Source of the DNA: JAGOMX01 sp041738135
Lineage (GTDB): Bacteria; Pseudomonadota; Alphaproteobacteria; JAGOMX01
Direction of reading: 5' to 3'
DNA: 15,014 bases
NCBI GenBank assembly: GCA_041738135.1
Contig: JBGSQK010000027.1
Span: forward strand, 1-15,014
Below, one piece after another: positions 1 through 6,006 of the stretch (its first letter is position 1; every line of letters begins with the position of its first letter). The position numbers were made by a program, and so were the translations under genes. The notes under the pieces were generated by a model. The model saw nothing but the letters and a program-made list of their open reading frames with translations. It was not told the origin of the DNA and ran no database searches.

Positions 1-2
1 TG

Positions 3-107
3 ATTTATGATCATATTAATATGCTGGGGCGTTATTCATTTTATGTTTCTGAAGCTGTTGCCAGGGGAGAATTGAGACCTCTGCGCAACCCGGATAAGGA
101 TGCTTAA
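3..107 (+). CDS. tnpA: C-terminal end of a Tn3-family transposase (partial, cut by window start)
   Basis: This is an open frame entering from the left edge and stopping at TAA 105-107, with 34 codons visible. The residues YDHINMLGRYSF, then a short linker and LRPLRNP, match the way Tn3-family TnpA proteins end: an HINL(x)G(x)Y block followed by LRPLR near the stop. TnpA is the DDE transposase that carries out replicative transposition from 38-bp terminal inverted repeats. The stop codon lies inside a sequence resembling such a repeat (103-140), which is the normal arrangement at the tnpA end of these elements. The catalytic residues lie outside the window, so activity cannot be judged. The identification rests on motif recognition plus the adjacent repeat, and the two support each other. 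Confidence 0.82.
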   Translation: MYDHINMLGRYSFYVSEAVARGELRPLRNPDKDA

Positions 108-140
108 GTGCTTTTACTGTTCCATTGCTCCCTATACCCC
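103..140. repeat. Terminal inverted repeat (38 bp) of the Tn3-family transposon
   Basis: Read on the minus strand from 140 inward, the sequence begins GGGGT, has TGGAAC in the middle and ends TTAAG, for 38 bp in total. The classical Tn3 repeat is also 38 bp, with the same GGGGT start, the same central TGGAAC at the same offset and the same TTAAG end. The outer edge of the transposon is therefore position 140/141. A 5-bp target duplication would be AACTT (141-145), but the other copy is outside the window. Confidence 0.85.
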
Positions 141-269
141 AACTTGCTGTAAAGAATTTCCAATGCCGTCCGTCTCGTTAGCGCTATCGGAAGCAATGGC
201 AACAAACTGTCCCGAATAAATAACCACAAGACTGACTGCAATTGCCAACTTCTTTGTAAAATTAATCAT
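132..269 (-). pseudogene. 5' fragment of an exported-protein gene, interrupted by the Tn3-family element
   Basis: ATG is at 267-269 with GGAG about 10 nt upstream (280-283). The first residues, MINFTKKLAIAVSLVV, continue into a hydrophobic core and a plausible signal-peptidase site near AIAS-D. The native frame runs 43 codons to position 141. It then enters the transposon's terminal repeat, which adds Gly-Val and a TAG at 132-134, giving a 45-residue truncated product. The rest of the gene should lie beyond the other end of the transposon, outside the window. The function is unknown because only the signal peptide and about 20 mature residues remain. It lacks the TACGTA operator seen in front of the other genes, so it may have been regulated differently. 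Confidence 0.72.
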
Positions 270-296
270 CTGTAATAATCTCCATTTATCTCAAAG

Positions 297-309
297 CCGC
301 TCATCGCGG
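297..309. other. Small hairpin upstream of the interrupted gene
   Basis: CCGC, a TCATC loop and GCGG form a short GC stem in the likely 5' leader of the minus-strand fragment. It is too small to assign a role. The rest of 270-360 shows only a possible AT-rich promoter for that fragment. Confidence 0.3.
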
Positions 310-420
310 ATTTACTACTTTACATATAAGACTGAATTTGATTTATTCAAGCTTTTTTGACAACATAGGGTTTAATTGGTCATCATGATTTCGCAAACTG
401 GCAGATGTGGGACTGGATAA

Positions 421-469
421 CAGGGGGTAAAATGACTCCCTTTTGTCATCCTTCAAAAATTGGTTAAAA
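421..469. repeat. Degenerate intergenic repeat, possibly an IS-end remnant (copy 1)
   Basis: This stretch holds two blocks. A 16-nt block at 421-436 ends in AAAATGAC, and AAAATTGGTTAAAA lies at 456-469. Both recur at 9843-9879 in the opposite order: the second block is identical over 14 nt and the first matches 14 of 16. Multiple short repeats of this type occur at IS21-family ends, but no IS21 gene is visible, so that origin is a guess. A related AATTGGT also occurs at about 374-380. Confidence 0.4.
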
Positions 470-503
470 CCGCCTCGAGTCTCCAAAAGACAAGGTTAAG
501 GGA

Positions 504-532
504 TGGAAAAATAGATAACATCTTGTTCTATC
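504..532 (-). terminator. Weak possible terminator of the lipoprotein gene
   Basis: On the minus strand, past the lipoprotein stop, GATAG pairs with TTATC around a short loop (514-532) and is followed by TATTTTT. The stem is GC-poor with mismatches, so this is only a candidate. Between it and the stop at 568 nothing else is seen. Confidence 0.28.
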
Positions 533-567
533 GCGTCACCTATTTGTTGACCACGTAATTCCTCTAA

Positions 568-1110
568 CTATTTGACATATTGATTAGCAAAGTTTCGCAA
601 GTTATGCATGTCGTCATAATCGTATTCAAATGTAGTTGAGCCCTTTTTGCCCTCTAGGATAAATCTGGCACGTTTTGCGTTAACTACATCAACAAAATCC
701 TGCTTCATCATAAGATACTGATAACCAGTATGGTACGCATAATTTGAACTAAACAGGCCGGTGGCGAACTTGATTTTTTCCTCATCTAGGGTGCTGTATG
801 AATCGGTTATGCCTGTAATGGTCTTTTGATTACCTCTACTATCAACAAGATCAATTTTCATCCGCCGGTCAAATAGCTTAATGTCAGTTCCTGCGGGTAC
901 ACTAAACATGACTACCACATGGTCGCCAGCAGTTGCAGCATCAAGCACGACGTTTCCATCCAAGCCATGAGACATGACATTGTTATTTAGAACATTGGCG
1001 TTGATGCCAGAAAATTCATTAGTGTGCGTAGCAGTTTTAGGGCCACAGCCTGCTGTCAAAACTGCCGCCAAAAGCGTGGCTAGCTTATAGTTTCTATTAC
1101 AAAAATTCAT
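568..1110 (-). CDS. Predicted lipoprotein of unknown function
   Basis: The protein has 180 residues from ATG 1110. GGAG lies 8 nt upstream (1119-1122), which favours this ATG over the in-frame TTG at 1128, a codon that lies upstream of the ribosome binding site. The N-terminus is MNFCNRNYKLATLLAAVLTAGC: a short basic region, a hydrophobic core and a lipobox-like LTAGC with Cys22 as the likely lipidated residue. The protein should therefore be anchored in the inner or outer membrane. The mature part alternates charged and aliphatic residues (for example VVVMFSVPAG), suggesting a small beta-rich domain. I do not recognise the family. It is transcribed leftward from a promoter of the shared TACGTA type at 1174-1219. 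Its divergent neighbour, the LRR gene, has the same promoter type, so the two are probably co-regulated. Confidence 0.75.
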   Translation of the reverse strand: MNFCNRNYKLATLLAAVLTAGCGPKTATHTNEFSGINANVLNNNVMSHGLDGNVVLDAATAGDHVVVMFSVPAGTDIKLFDRRMKIDLVDSRGNQKTITGITDSYSTLDEEKIKFATGLFSSNYAYHTGYQYLMMKQDFVDVVNAKRARFILEGKKGSTTFEYDYDDMHNLRNFANQYVK

Positions 1111-1173
1111 AAACTTGTCTCCTATCAAAACATTTAACTTATTAGAGGTTAATTGCCCCCATACTCTTTATCC

Positions 1174-1219
1174 AGTATGTCCTTTTATAACGAAGTTTTC
1201 TATCCGTAAAAAATACTTA
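1174..1219 (-). promoter_or_regulatory. TACGTA-type promoter for the lipoprotein gene
   Basis: Minus strand: the operator TAAGTA-TTTTT-TACGGA (1219-1203) is followed directly by a weak -35, TAGAAA (1202-1197). A 17-bp spacer and the -10 CATACT (1179-1174) come next. The operator-to-(-10) distance is 23 bp, as in most other modules of the window. The start codon lies about 65 nt downstream of the -10. Confidence 0.6.
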
Positions 1220-1314
1220 TAAACATTACTTGACGATCCCCGATATCAGGCAGTTGTGGAATTGTGAAAAAGGGGTTCCTTTCAAATCCACTAAAAATAG
1301 GCCAAACCCACCCA

Positions 1315-1333
1315 CATGCGTCAGAAACGCATG
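1315..1333. other. Hairpin in the divergent spacer
   Basis: CATGCGT, a CAGAA loop and ACGCATG form a 7-bp perfect stem midway between the two divergent promoters. A wider 7-bp pair (1275-1281 with 1337-1343) encloses it. No gene is convincing between the promoters. A 62-codon frame here overlaps the operator and has no ribosome binding site. Confidence 0.45.
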
Positions 1334-1374
1334 CTTAAGGAACACGTGTGGGGAACTAAAATTTTACAAAGGCA

Positions 1375-1419
1375 TACGTATTTTTTACGGATGTAAAAAC
1401 AAAACAACCCACTTATAAT
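1375..1419 (+). promoter_or_regulatory. TACGTA-type promoter for the LRR gene
   Basis: The operator TACGTA-TTTTT-TACGGA (1375-1391) is followed by TGTAAA as a poor -35 (1392-1397) and a perfect TATAAT at 1414-1419, 22 bp after the operator. It is the inverted copy (16 of 17 positions) of the operator at 1203-1219, so the two fire away from each other. The LRR start codon lies about 110 nt downstream. Confidence 0.65.
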
Positions 1420-1528
1420 TGGATATTTGAAACCATATCGTAAAGCTCAACTTCTAGCCCGACCGAATAGTAAAAATCACAACTAAGACGAGGGATCTTA
1501 TAGAGCGATGAAAGAAAGGAAACTTATT

Positions 1529-2968
1529 ATGTATACCAAATGGCTGGCCGCAATCGGCGTCGCCCTCACTTTTACTCAAACGTGCTATTCATCTAAAACG
1601 GAAGAACCCGTAACCGATGCTTTCCTGGTAACTAATTACCGTGATGCGGGCTGTACAAAAAATGAATTTTCATCCCCTGAAGATGTTGAAAATTACCTAA
1701 AAGAACACCCCCAGCTCGAGAGATTAGGATTGGCTCACCATGGGTGTTTCCCAGAAGATTTCTCGCTCACTTTTTTAAATAAATTCCCTCGCGTTACCAG
1801 CCTGACGCTCAATGGTGGCGCTATTGAAACCGCAGGATTTAATCTCGACAAACTCGATCACATTACCACCTTATATATTGGCCTAGGAAATCCTGTTCAT
1901 AGATTTTCAATGGCCGCCCCTAGGCATGGCAAAACAGACTGGTTAGAATTGGGAACCTTACATAACCTCCGCCGCCTGATGACGACTTCCTATCATCTCC
2001 CATATTTGAGCGAAATGCCTCATCTGGAAAGCTTAACCATAACGACCGACTCTTGTGACAGAGTTGAATCCTATGACCTCTCGCCAATTACGCAATTTCC
2101 AAGCTTAACAGAGCTGTCCATAAATATCAAAAAGGCGCAAAACACATCGCCCCTGGCTCAGCTGACCAACTTGAAAAAACTAACTTTATATAGTCTCAAT
2201 TGCCAATCTGGGGACTATGCGTTTTTGAACAGTCTCAATCAGCTCGTGAAGCTGGATGTTCAGTATCCCGATGAATTGCTTCCTCAAATTCTAAAGGGCC
2301 TTTCTTCTCTGCAAAAACTTTCGCTCGGCAATCTCAAGCAAGCATGCATTGAAGAAACCTTGCAATCCATAGGAACCCTACAACAGCTGCGGGCTCTTAA
2401 ACTTGGGTATCACATTCGGGATCTTGGTCCTCTTGCTAATTGCAAAAATTTGCAGGAATTTGAGTGTCATTTTAGCGCAATTGAATCCTTGGAGCCCTTG
2501 GCAGGTCTTCCCCTTAAATCTTTGGAGTTAAGCTGCTGTAAAGTCAAGGACCTGACGCCTATCGGCACAATGACACAGCTTGAGGCTTTGGATGTTTATG
2601 GTAACTATCCGCATCAATGGGCGGGATTGAAAAACCACCCTTCCTTAAAACGGATCAAGGCCACCAAGAATGACTTAATCGATCCTAAACGCATTGTTGG
2701 CGCGGAATACTTAGGTAAGATCAGGTGGGATGAAGATGGAGAATTACACCCTGATAGCAAAGCTTACATGGAAAATTATGATAAAAAGCTTGCTGAGCTG
2801 AATTACATACCTCCCTTAGAGGTGCTCGTTACCATACCTCACCTAGAACTCGTTAATACACAGCCAGAGGAAATGCCCAATGATGAGCTTCAAGCCTTCC
2901 AAAAAGCCCGTCCTGATGTTACTGTGGCCAATTATGGTTCCTGGAAACATGTTACGCTAACAAAATAA
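1529..2968 (+). CDS. Exported leucine-rich repeat protein
   Basis: I chose ATG 1529 because AAGGAA (1516-1521) sits 7 nt before it. An in-frame ATG at 1508 would add seven residues and is a weaker alternative. From 1529 the product has 479 residues. MYTKWLAAIGVALTFTQ is a signal peptide, with cleavage likely near CYSS. From about residue 60 to 400 there are repeated LRR-like segments, including LERLGLAHHGC, VTSLTLNGGAI, LTELSINI, LKKLTLYSLNC, LVKLDVQY, LQKLSLGNLKQ, LRALKLGY, LKSLELSCCKV and LEALDVYGNY. The spacing is irregular, unlike the strict 22-mers of some effectors. LRR solenoids bind proteins, and in intracellular bacteria they often act on host targets. That role is inferred. The Sec signal implies export to the periplasm or beyond. 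A hairpin terminator at 2978-3012 follows the stop by 10 nt. Confidence 0.88.
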   Translation: MYTKWLAAIGVALTFTQTCYSSKTEEPVTDAFLVTNYRDAGCTKNEFSSPEDVENYLKEHPQLERLGLAHHGCFPEDFSLTFLNKFPRVTSLTLNGGAIETAGFNLDKLDHITTLYIGLGNPVHRFSMAAPRHGKTDWLELGTLHNLRRLMTTSYHLPYLSEMPHLESLTITTDSCDRVESYDLSPITQFPSLTELSINIKKAQNTSPLAQLTNLKKLTLYSLNCQSGDYAFLNSLNQLVKLDVQYPDELLPQILKGLSSLQKLSLGNLKQACIEETLQSIGTLQQLRALKLGYHIRDLGPLANCKNLQEFECHFSAIESLEPLAGLPLKSLELSCCKVKDLTPIGTMTQLEALDVYGNYPHQWAGLKNHPSLKRIKATKNDLIDPKRIVGAEYLGKIRWDEDGELHPDSKAYMENYDKKLAELNYIPPLEVLVTIPHLELVNTQPEEMPNDELQAFQKARPDVTVANYGSWKHVTLTK

Positions 2969-2977
2969 CCCACCACA

Positions 2978-3012
2978 AGGCGCGCCACTTAGGTCTTAAG
3001 TGTTGCGCGCCT
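2978..3012 (+). terminator. Hairpin terminator of the LRR gene
   Basis: The outer stem AGGCGCGC/GCGCGCCT and the inner stem CACTTA/TAAGTG enclose a GGTCT loop, with a two-base bulge on the right side. It begins 10 nt after the stop codon. The downstream U-tract is poor, so it may stop transcription inefficiently or serve mainly as a 3' end stabiliser. Confidence 0.7.
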
Positions 3013-3154
3013 AACTTTATGGGACATGGCAGGCTAGAGGCGCCATTAACCATTACAGTTTGCAGGTAGCATCATGTGTATCGTAAAGACATGAATGTGA
3101 GCTGATTACAGATTTTGAAGCATTAATATATTAAGAAGAATCGAACCCGCATAA

Positions 3155-3180
3155 GTGTTTGATACGTGTGTTTGATACGT
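3155..3180 (+). repeat. Perfect 13-bp tandem duplication inside a decayed operator
   Basis: GTGTTTGATACGT occurs twice back to back (3155-3167 and 3168-3180). This changes the operator period from 11 to 13 bp compared with the other modules of the window. Confidence 0.85.
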
Positions 3181-3210
3181 ATTGTACTAAAACGATTGGC
3201 ATGCTAATTT
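3163..3210 (+). promoter_or_regulatory. Decayed TACGTA-type promoter
   Basis: TACGTG (3163-3168) and TACGTA (3176-3181) are 13 bp apart instead of 11. TTGTAC abuts the second box. A poor -10, TAATTT (3205-3210), lies 23 bp after it. It shares TTTGATACGTATT with the minus-strand module at 4832-4848. It points at the gene stub at 3320, so promoter and gene seem to have decayed together. Confidence 0.45.
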
Positions 3211-3241
3211 CTGAATCTTTCTGTCTAATGGCTTAATCCCT

Positions 3242-3256
3242 GCTTCTAAGAGAAGC
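3242..3256. other. Small hairpin in the leader of the stub gene
   Basis: GCTTCT, AAG and AGAAGC form a 6-bp perfect stem between the decayed promoter and the stub's ribosome binding site. No function can be assigned. The rest of 3013-3160 shows nothing I can name. Confidence 0.35.
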
Positions 3257-3319
3257 TGAAAGGCGTGTCGATTAGCAGGAAGATACAAACGATAGCTTAT
3301 TTTTTAAGGAGACTAATTT

Positions 3320-3418
3320 TTGAAACGTACTATATTAATTTTGGCTGGCTTGTTAACCCTTAACAAATCCGCTACTCATAATATGGTGAGCCGTTCCAGA
3401 TTTGGCAAGGGTTTTTAG
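3320..3418 (+). pseudogene. Signal-peptide stub related to the start of the exported protein at 6007
   Basis: AAGGAG (3306-3311) is followed by TTG AAA CGT ACT ATA and 32 open codons ending in TAG at 3416-3418. The translation starts (M/L)KRTILILAGL, identical over those residues to the protein at 6007. The DNA matches about 30 of 34 bases across this start, except that ATG has become TTG. After about residue 11 the similarity ends, and the frame (ending SRFGKGF) looks like chance sequence. Most likely it is the leftover 5' end of a former family member, lost by recombination. A very short exported peptide started at TTG cannot be excluded. Confidence 0.6.
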
Positions 3419-3440
3419 TAATTAAGCAAATTCTAGTTCT

Positions 3441-4775
3441 CTATGGGTGGTGCTTGGAGGAGGCAAGATAAATTGCAAGAGCGGTCGGTGTTAATGCTGC
3501 TGTTATACCGGAGCCAATAGCAACCCCTGACGTGAAACCTGCCTTTATGAAAAGCCCGTAATAGATGAATCCCAGGGGGATACCTGCAGGAAGTATATAT
3601 ACCAGTCCAGCGGCTGTAACCGCCAAGCAAGGAATTCCATTTTTAACTAAGGGAATTAACATACAGTCCACAATTGCATGCCAATAGCTGTTCAAGTATA
3701 TGTGCCTGTCCATGCTAGGAACTTTTAAGTAGTTCACGAAGTGGTAATATAGAGGGTCTTGGATGCATGATTCGTTGCGCATGCCCACATTTCTTATCAC
3801 ATCAAAGATCTGTGATCGGGCCTCCCCAAATAGCCAAGTGAGGTGTTCGTAATATCTTTTCGAGTTCCCTAGGTTGGATGCCGAATCCTCTAAAACAGTA
3901 ATCCTGGCCCTATTTGTTTCATCTTCATTTATGACGTACCAGGCAGGCTCTAAACCGGTAATGACACCCTCGATAAGTTCTATAGCTTTATTGTAGCTCT
4001 GGGTTATTTCATCAAGACAATGGATAGCTTGACCAAAAGAATCTATCCCCAGAGTTTCACAGATTGGCTCAGTTATATTCACTAAGCCTCTCGCATGAAG
4101 ATACCCTTGTGGAAACAGATTTAGCTGTTCTGACTTGCAAATCTCATTCCAGATAGCTTGATGGGCGAGATATCTGGCCACATCAAGTTTGTTAGCTTCA
4201 TCGGCAAAGATGGACCCTAACCCTGCGGTCTTCCAAACGAGGTGATCAAGTCCTCTGGCAATGCTTTCAACGTGTTCTTGTCCAATAGAAAGATATGGTT
4301 TTTCATATAAGGTATGTACGCTAACAAATGTGCCTCCATTATCGTCGTTGAGCTTTTTAATTGCTTTCTGATCTAAGTTTAGACGAAAACAAGAGGTAAG
4401 AACCGGAGGGCATACTAGCAAGTAAGCCCAGAAACTTGAAAGATTTGTGGAGTAAGCCTTAAGAGCGAGCGAAGGGGATTTAAAGACCTCCAAAAATGGG
4501 GAGGAATTAGCATCTACATCTTCATAAATCCCAAGCTTGTCGATCTCATAGCAAAGCTTAACAATCGGCATTTTGGAGGGTTTTTTATATTTTATTGCTT
4601 GGTTAGATGTCACTCGTCGAGCCTCACTCACCTGATAACTAGTGTGATCTCGTAGCTTGGCAAAAATCACGCCGGCCTCATCATTATGAGAGGCAATTAC
4701 AGAAATTGTCGTACATACAAAAGCCAAGGCTAAAGCAAAAGGTCTTAAAATTATGATCAAGTTATTATTCCTCAT
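3441..4775 (-). CDS. Exported protein of unknown function with hydrophobic C-terminal tail
   Basis: The protein has 444 residues. The N-terminus MRNNNLIIILRPFALALAFV, followed by a small-residue stretch, reads as a signal peptide with cleavage near VIAS-H. The middle is a soluble, mostly helical-looking region (for example ANKLDVARYLAHQAIW) with no motif I can name. Residues 379-444 are strongly hydrophobic, with two or three candidate membrane segments (GLVYILPAGIPLGFIYYGLF and SGITAALTPTALAIYLAS) broken by Gly and Pro, and end in SSKHHP. This could be a membrane anchor or a membrane-inserting tail. There is no Shine-Dalgarno sequence in front of ATG 4775, and a TACGTA overlaps that ATG. The predicted transcript start from the promoter at 4803-4848 gives only about a 20-nt leader. 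I see no clear terminator after the stop. Confidence 0.78.
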   Translation of the reverse strand: MRNNNLIIILRPFALALAFVCTTISVIASHNDEAGVIFAKLRDHTSYQVSEARRVTSNQAIKYKKPSKMPIVKLCYEIDKLGIYEDVDANSSPFLEVFKSPSLALKAYSTNLSSFWAYLLVCPPVLTSCFRLNLDQKAIKKLNDDNGGTFVSVHTLYEKPYLSIGQEHVESIARGLDHLVWKTAGLGSIFADEANKLDVARYLAHQAIWNEICKSEQLNLFPQGYLHARGLVNITEPICETLGIDSFGQAIHCLDEITQSYNKAIELIEGVITGLEPAWYVINEDETNRARITVLEDSASNLGNSKRYYEHLTWLFGEARSQIFDVIRNVGMRNESCIQDPLYYHFVNYLKVPSMDRHIYLNSYWHAIVDCMLIPLVKNGIPCLAVTAAGLVYILPAGIPLGFIYYGLFIKAGFTSGVAIGSGITAALTPTALAIYLASSKHHP

Positions 4776-4802
4776 ACGTATAACTAATTTTGGGTCCGGT
4801 CT

Positions 4803-4848
4803 TTTATAAACTAGAAAGCATGATTAGGGAATACGTATCAAATACGTA
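4803..4848 (-). promoter_or_regulatory. TACGTA-type promoter for the membrane-tailed protein
   Basis: Minus strand: a perfect operator, TACGTA-TTTGA-TACGTA (4848-4832), is followed by a non-consensus -35, TTCCCT (4831-4826). A 17-bp spacer leads to the -10 TATAAA (4808-4803). The good -10 with an unrecognisable -35 next to the operator is what an activator-dependent promoter would look like. Confidence 0.68.
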
Positions 4849-4913
4849 GAACTAACCGCAGCTATAAGCTAAACCGCCAATAATGCAGAATCGCAAGATG
4901 GATTGCACTTATC

Positions 4914-4959
4914 TACGTATTTTCTACGTATTGCGGATATTCCGGCTCAGTGCTACATA
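4914..4959 (+). promoter_or_regulatory. TACGTA-type promoter for the four-gene operon
   Basis: The perfect operator TACGTA-TTTTC-TACGTA (4914-4930) is followed directly by TTGCGG (4931-4936). A 17-bp spacer leads to TACATA (4954-4959), a weak -10. The module lies 66 bp from the opposed copy at 4832-4848, making a divergent regulatory spacer like that at 1203-1391. The first start codon is about 50 nt past the -10. Confidence 0.62.
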
Positions 4960-5007
4960 AGGAATAGAGATTATTACGTGACGAGAAATTAATACTGTAA
5001 TTAGGAG
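4959..5007 (+). repeat. Leader module, copy 1 (duplicated at 5947-5999)
   Basis: This leader matches the one before the gene at 6007 from AAGGA through the ribosome binding site AGGAG. It includes an exact 15-mer, TAGAGATTATTACGT (4965-4979 and 5953-5967). It shows that the two neighbouring genes inherited their 5' untranslated region from one source. Confidence 0.7.
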
Positions 5008-5011
5008 ATTA

Positions 5012-5938
5012 ATGATGAAAAGGATTTTGAGCAAATTGTCTTATTTGGCTGTGGTCGTTACTCTACAACAGTCGCATGCGTCGGATATAACTAAGGTTGA
5101 TTCCTTTAACGACATACCCTTTGGTTCTTTCACGCCGCAAGAATGTATAGGGTATGATCTGGATGATACAACATTCGTCCCGGCTAACAGGATTATGCGC
5201 AATGCAAATCTAGCTGCCCGCAATGAATTTATTGAATCTATTAGGAAAGAAAAGGGCAACGAGCGCGTAACGTTCGCTTATGACCATTCACCCTATGAGC
5301 TGGTAGAGTATTGTTTTTTGGAACATTTAAGTAAACTCGCTGCACGCAAGGTCGATACCATAGGGTTTACTGTTCGTCGCACTGGTATTCCTACACATGA
5401 TGCTAAAACAACCGTACAAGGTGACACCCTTAAAATTCTGTCACATCTGGGCGTGAAGTTCTCATCCAATCACCTGAAGGACATTGTGCTGGAAGGAATG
5501 AATCCTCTTAATCCGGAATATTCAAATTACGTTGTTGATCGTAAACTGAAGCCTTTTGAGACAACACAAGATGCGATGATAAAAAATCAGGTAATCTTTA
5601 CAAACAATCTGGATAAGGGACTCGTTCTGGGTCGCCTGTTTGCATTAGCGGACTTCTTCCCTGTAACGTTCATCTTCATTGACGATAAAACGCAAAATCT
5701 CGAGTCAGTCCGGGATGCTATCACCACTGTAAACGCAACCTACAAGAAGGATATTAAGTTTAGAGGGTACCATTATGTGGGCGCATCTAAGCTGAATAAC
5801 CAGTTAATTCCTGAAGTTGTGGGATATCAGAAGAAAAGCCTTTTAACCGATAACCCCGAATTCTATACGGATGATCAGGCAGCGGATCTCGTGACGGTAG
5901 GAGAAATTGACTGGATTGGTTGGGACAAGTCAGAATAA
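5012..5938 (+). CDS. Exported HAD-like protein of the DUF2608 type
   Basis: The protein has 308 residues from ATG 5012. The next codon is also ATG (5015), and AGGAG (5003-5007) is 7 nt before that one, so 5015 may be the real start. A signal peptide covers about residues 1-23 (ending QQSHAS). HAD motif I is D49-L-D51-D-T-T, with D49 as candidate nucleophile and D51 as acid/base. Motif II is probably IGFT (T120), motif III K202 in DKGLVLG, and motif IV IFIDDKTQNLESV with D224 and D225. This order and the final DDK-N-ESV block fit the DUF2608 group seen in intracellular bacteria such as Legionella and Coxiella. All catalytic positions are present, so phosphatase-like activity is plausible, with substrate unknown. 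It leads a probable operon; the next start codon is 68 nt after its stop. Its last codons are duplicated as a remnant at 8196-8236. Confidence 0.82.
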   Translation: MMKRILSKLSYLAVVVTLQQSHASDITKVDSFNDIPFGSFTPQECIGYDLDDTTFVPANRIMRNANLAARNEFIESIRKEKGNERVTFAYDHSPYELVEYCFLEHLSKLAARKVDTIGFTVRRTGIPTHDAKTTVQGDTLKILSHLGVKFSSNHLKDIVLEGMNPLNPEYSNYVVDRKLKPFETTQDAMIKNQVIFTNNLDKGLVLGRLFALADFFPVTFIFIDDKTQNLESVRDAITTVNATYKKDIKFRGYHYVGASKLNNQLIPEVVGYQKKSLLTDNPEFYTDDQAADLVTVGEIDWIGWDKSE

Positions 5939-5946
5939 TACGTGAT

Positions 5947-5999
5947 AAGGAGTAGAGATTATTACGTTATGGAAAATGAATCAGTATTATATTTAGGAG
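5947..5999 (+). repeat. Leader module, copy 2 (duplicate of 4959-5007)
   Basis: It shares AAGGA, an exact TAGAGATTATTACGT and the AGGAG ribosome binding site with copy 1, with small indels between. The AGGAG (5995-5999) is 7 nt before ATG 6007. No operator or recognisable -10 precedes it, so it is probably transcribed through from the promoter at 4914. Confidence 0.68.
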
Positions 6000-6006
6000 A
6001 ATTGTT

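Noticed and set aside
1203..1391. A 189-bp miniature transposable element with 17-bp inverted ends
   Set aside because: The inverted ends are the two operators of outward-facing promoters, each with a -10 outside the would-be element, and the same module recurs singly at 14685. No target duplication is seen.
1230..1418. A 62-codon plus-strand frame in the divergent spacer
   Set aside because: It has no ribosome binding site, its sequence looks non-coding, and it overlaps the operator and -10 of the LRR promoter.
3139..3153. tRNA-like T-arm on the minus strand (GGGTTCGATTC)
   Set aside because: The flanking bases do not form the 5-bp T-stem, and no acceptor, D or anticodon arm is found. It might at most be a tRNA-end scrap.
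3433..3630. Short minus-strand frame overlapping the membrane-tailed protein gene
   Set aside because: It is an out-of-frame shadow of the larger gene, without signal peptide or ribosome site. The same judgement holds for other short frames inside genes, such as 5041-5259, 6137-6448 and 7599-7898.
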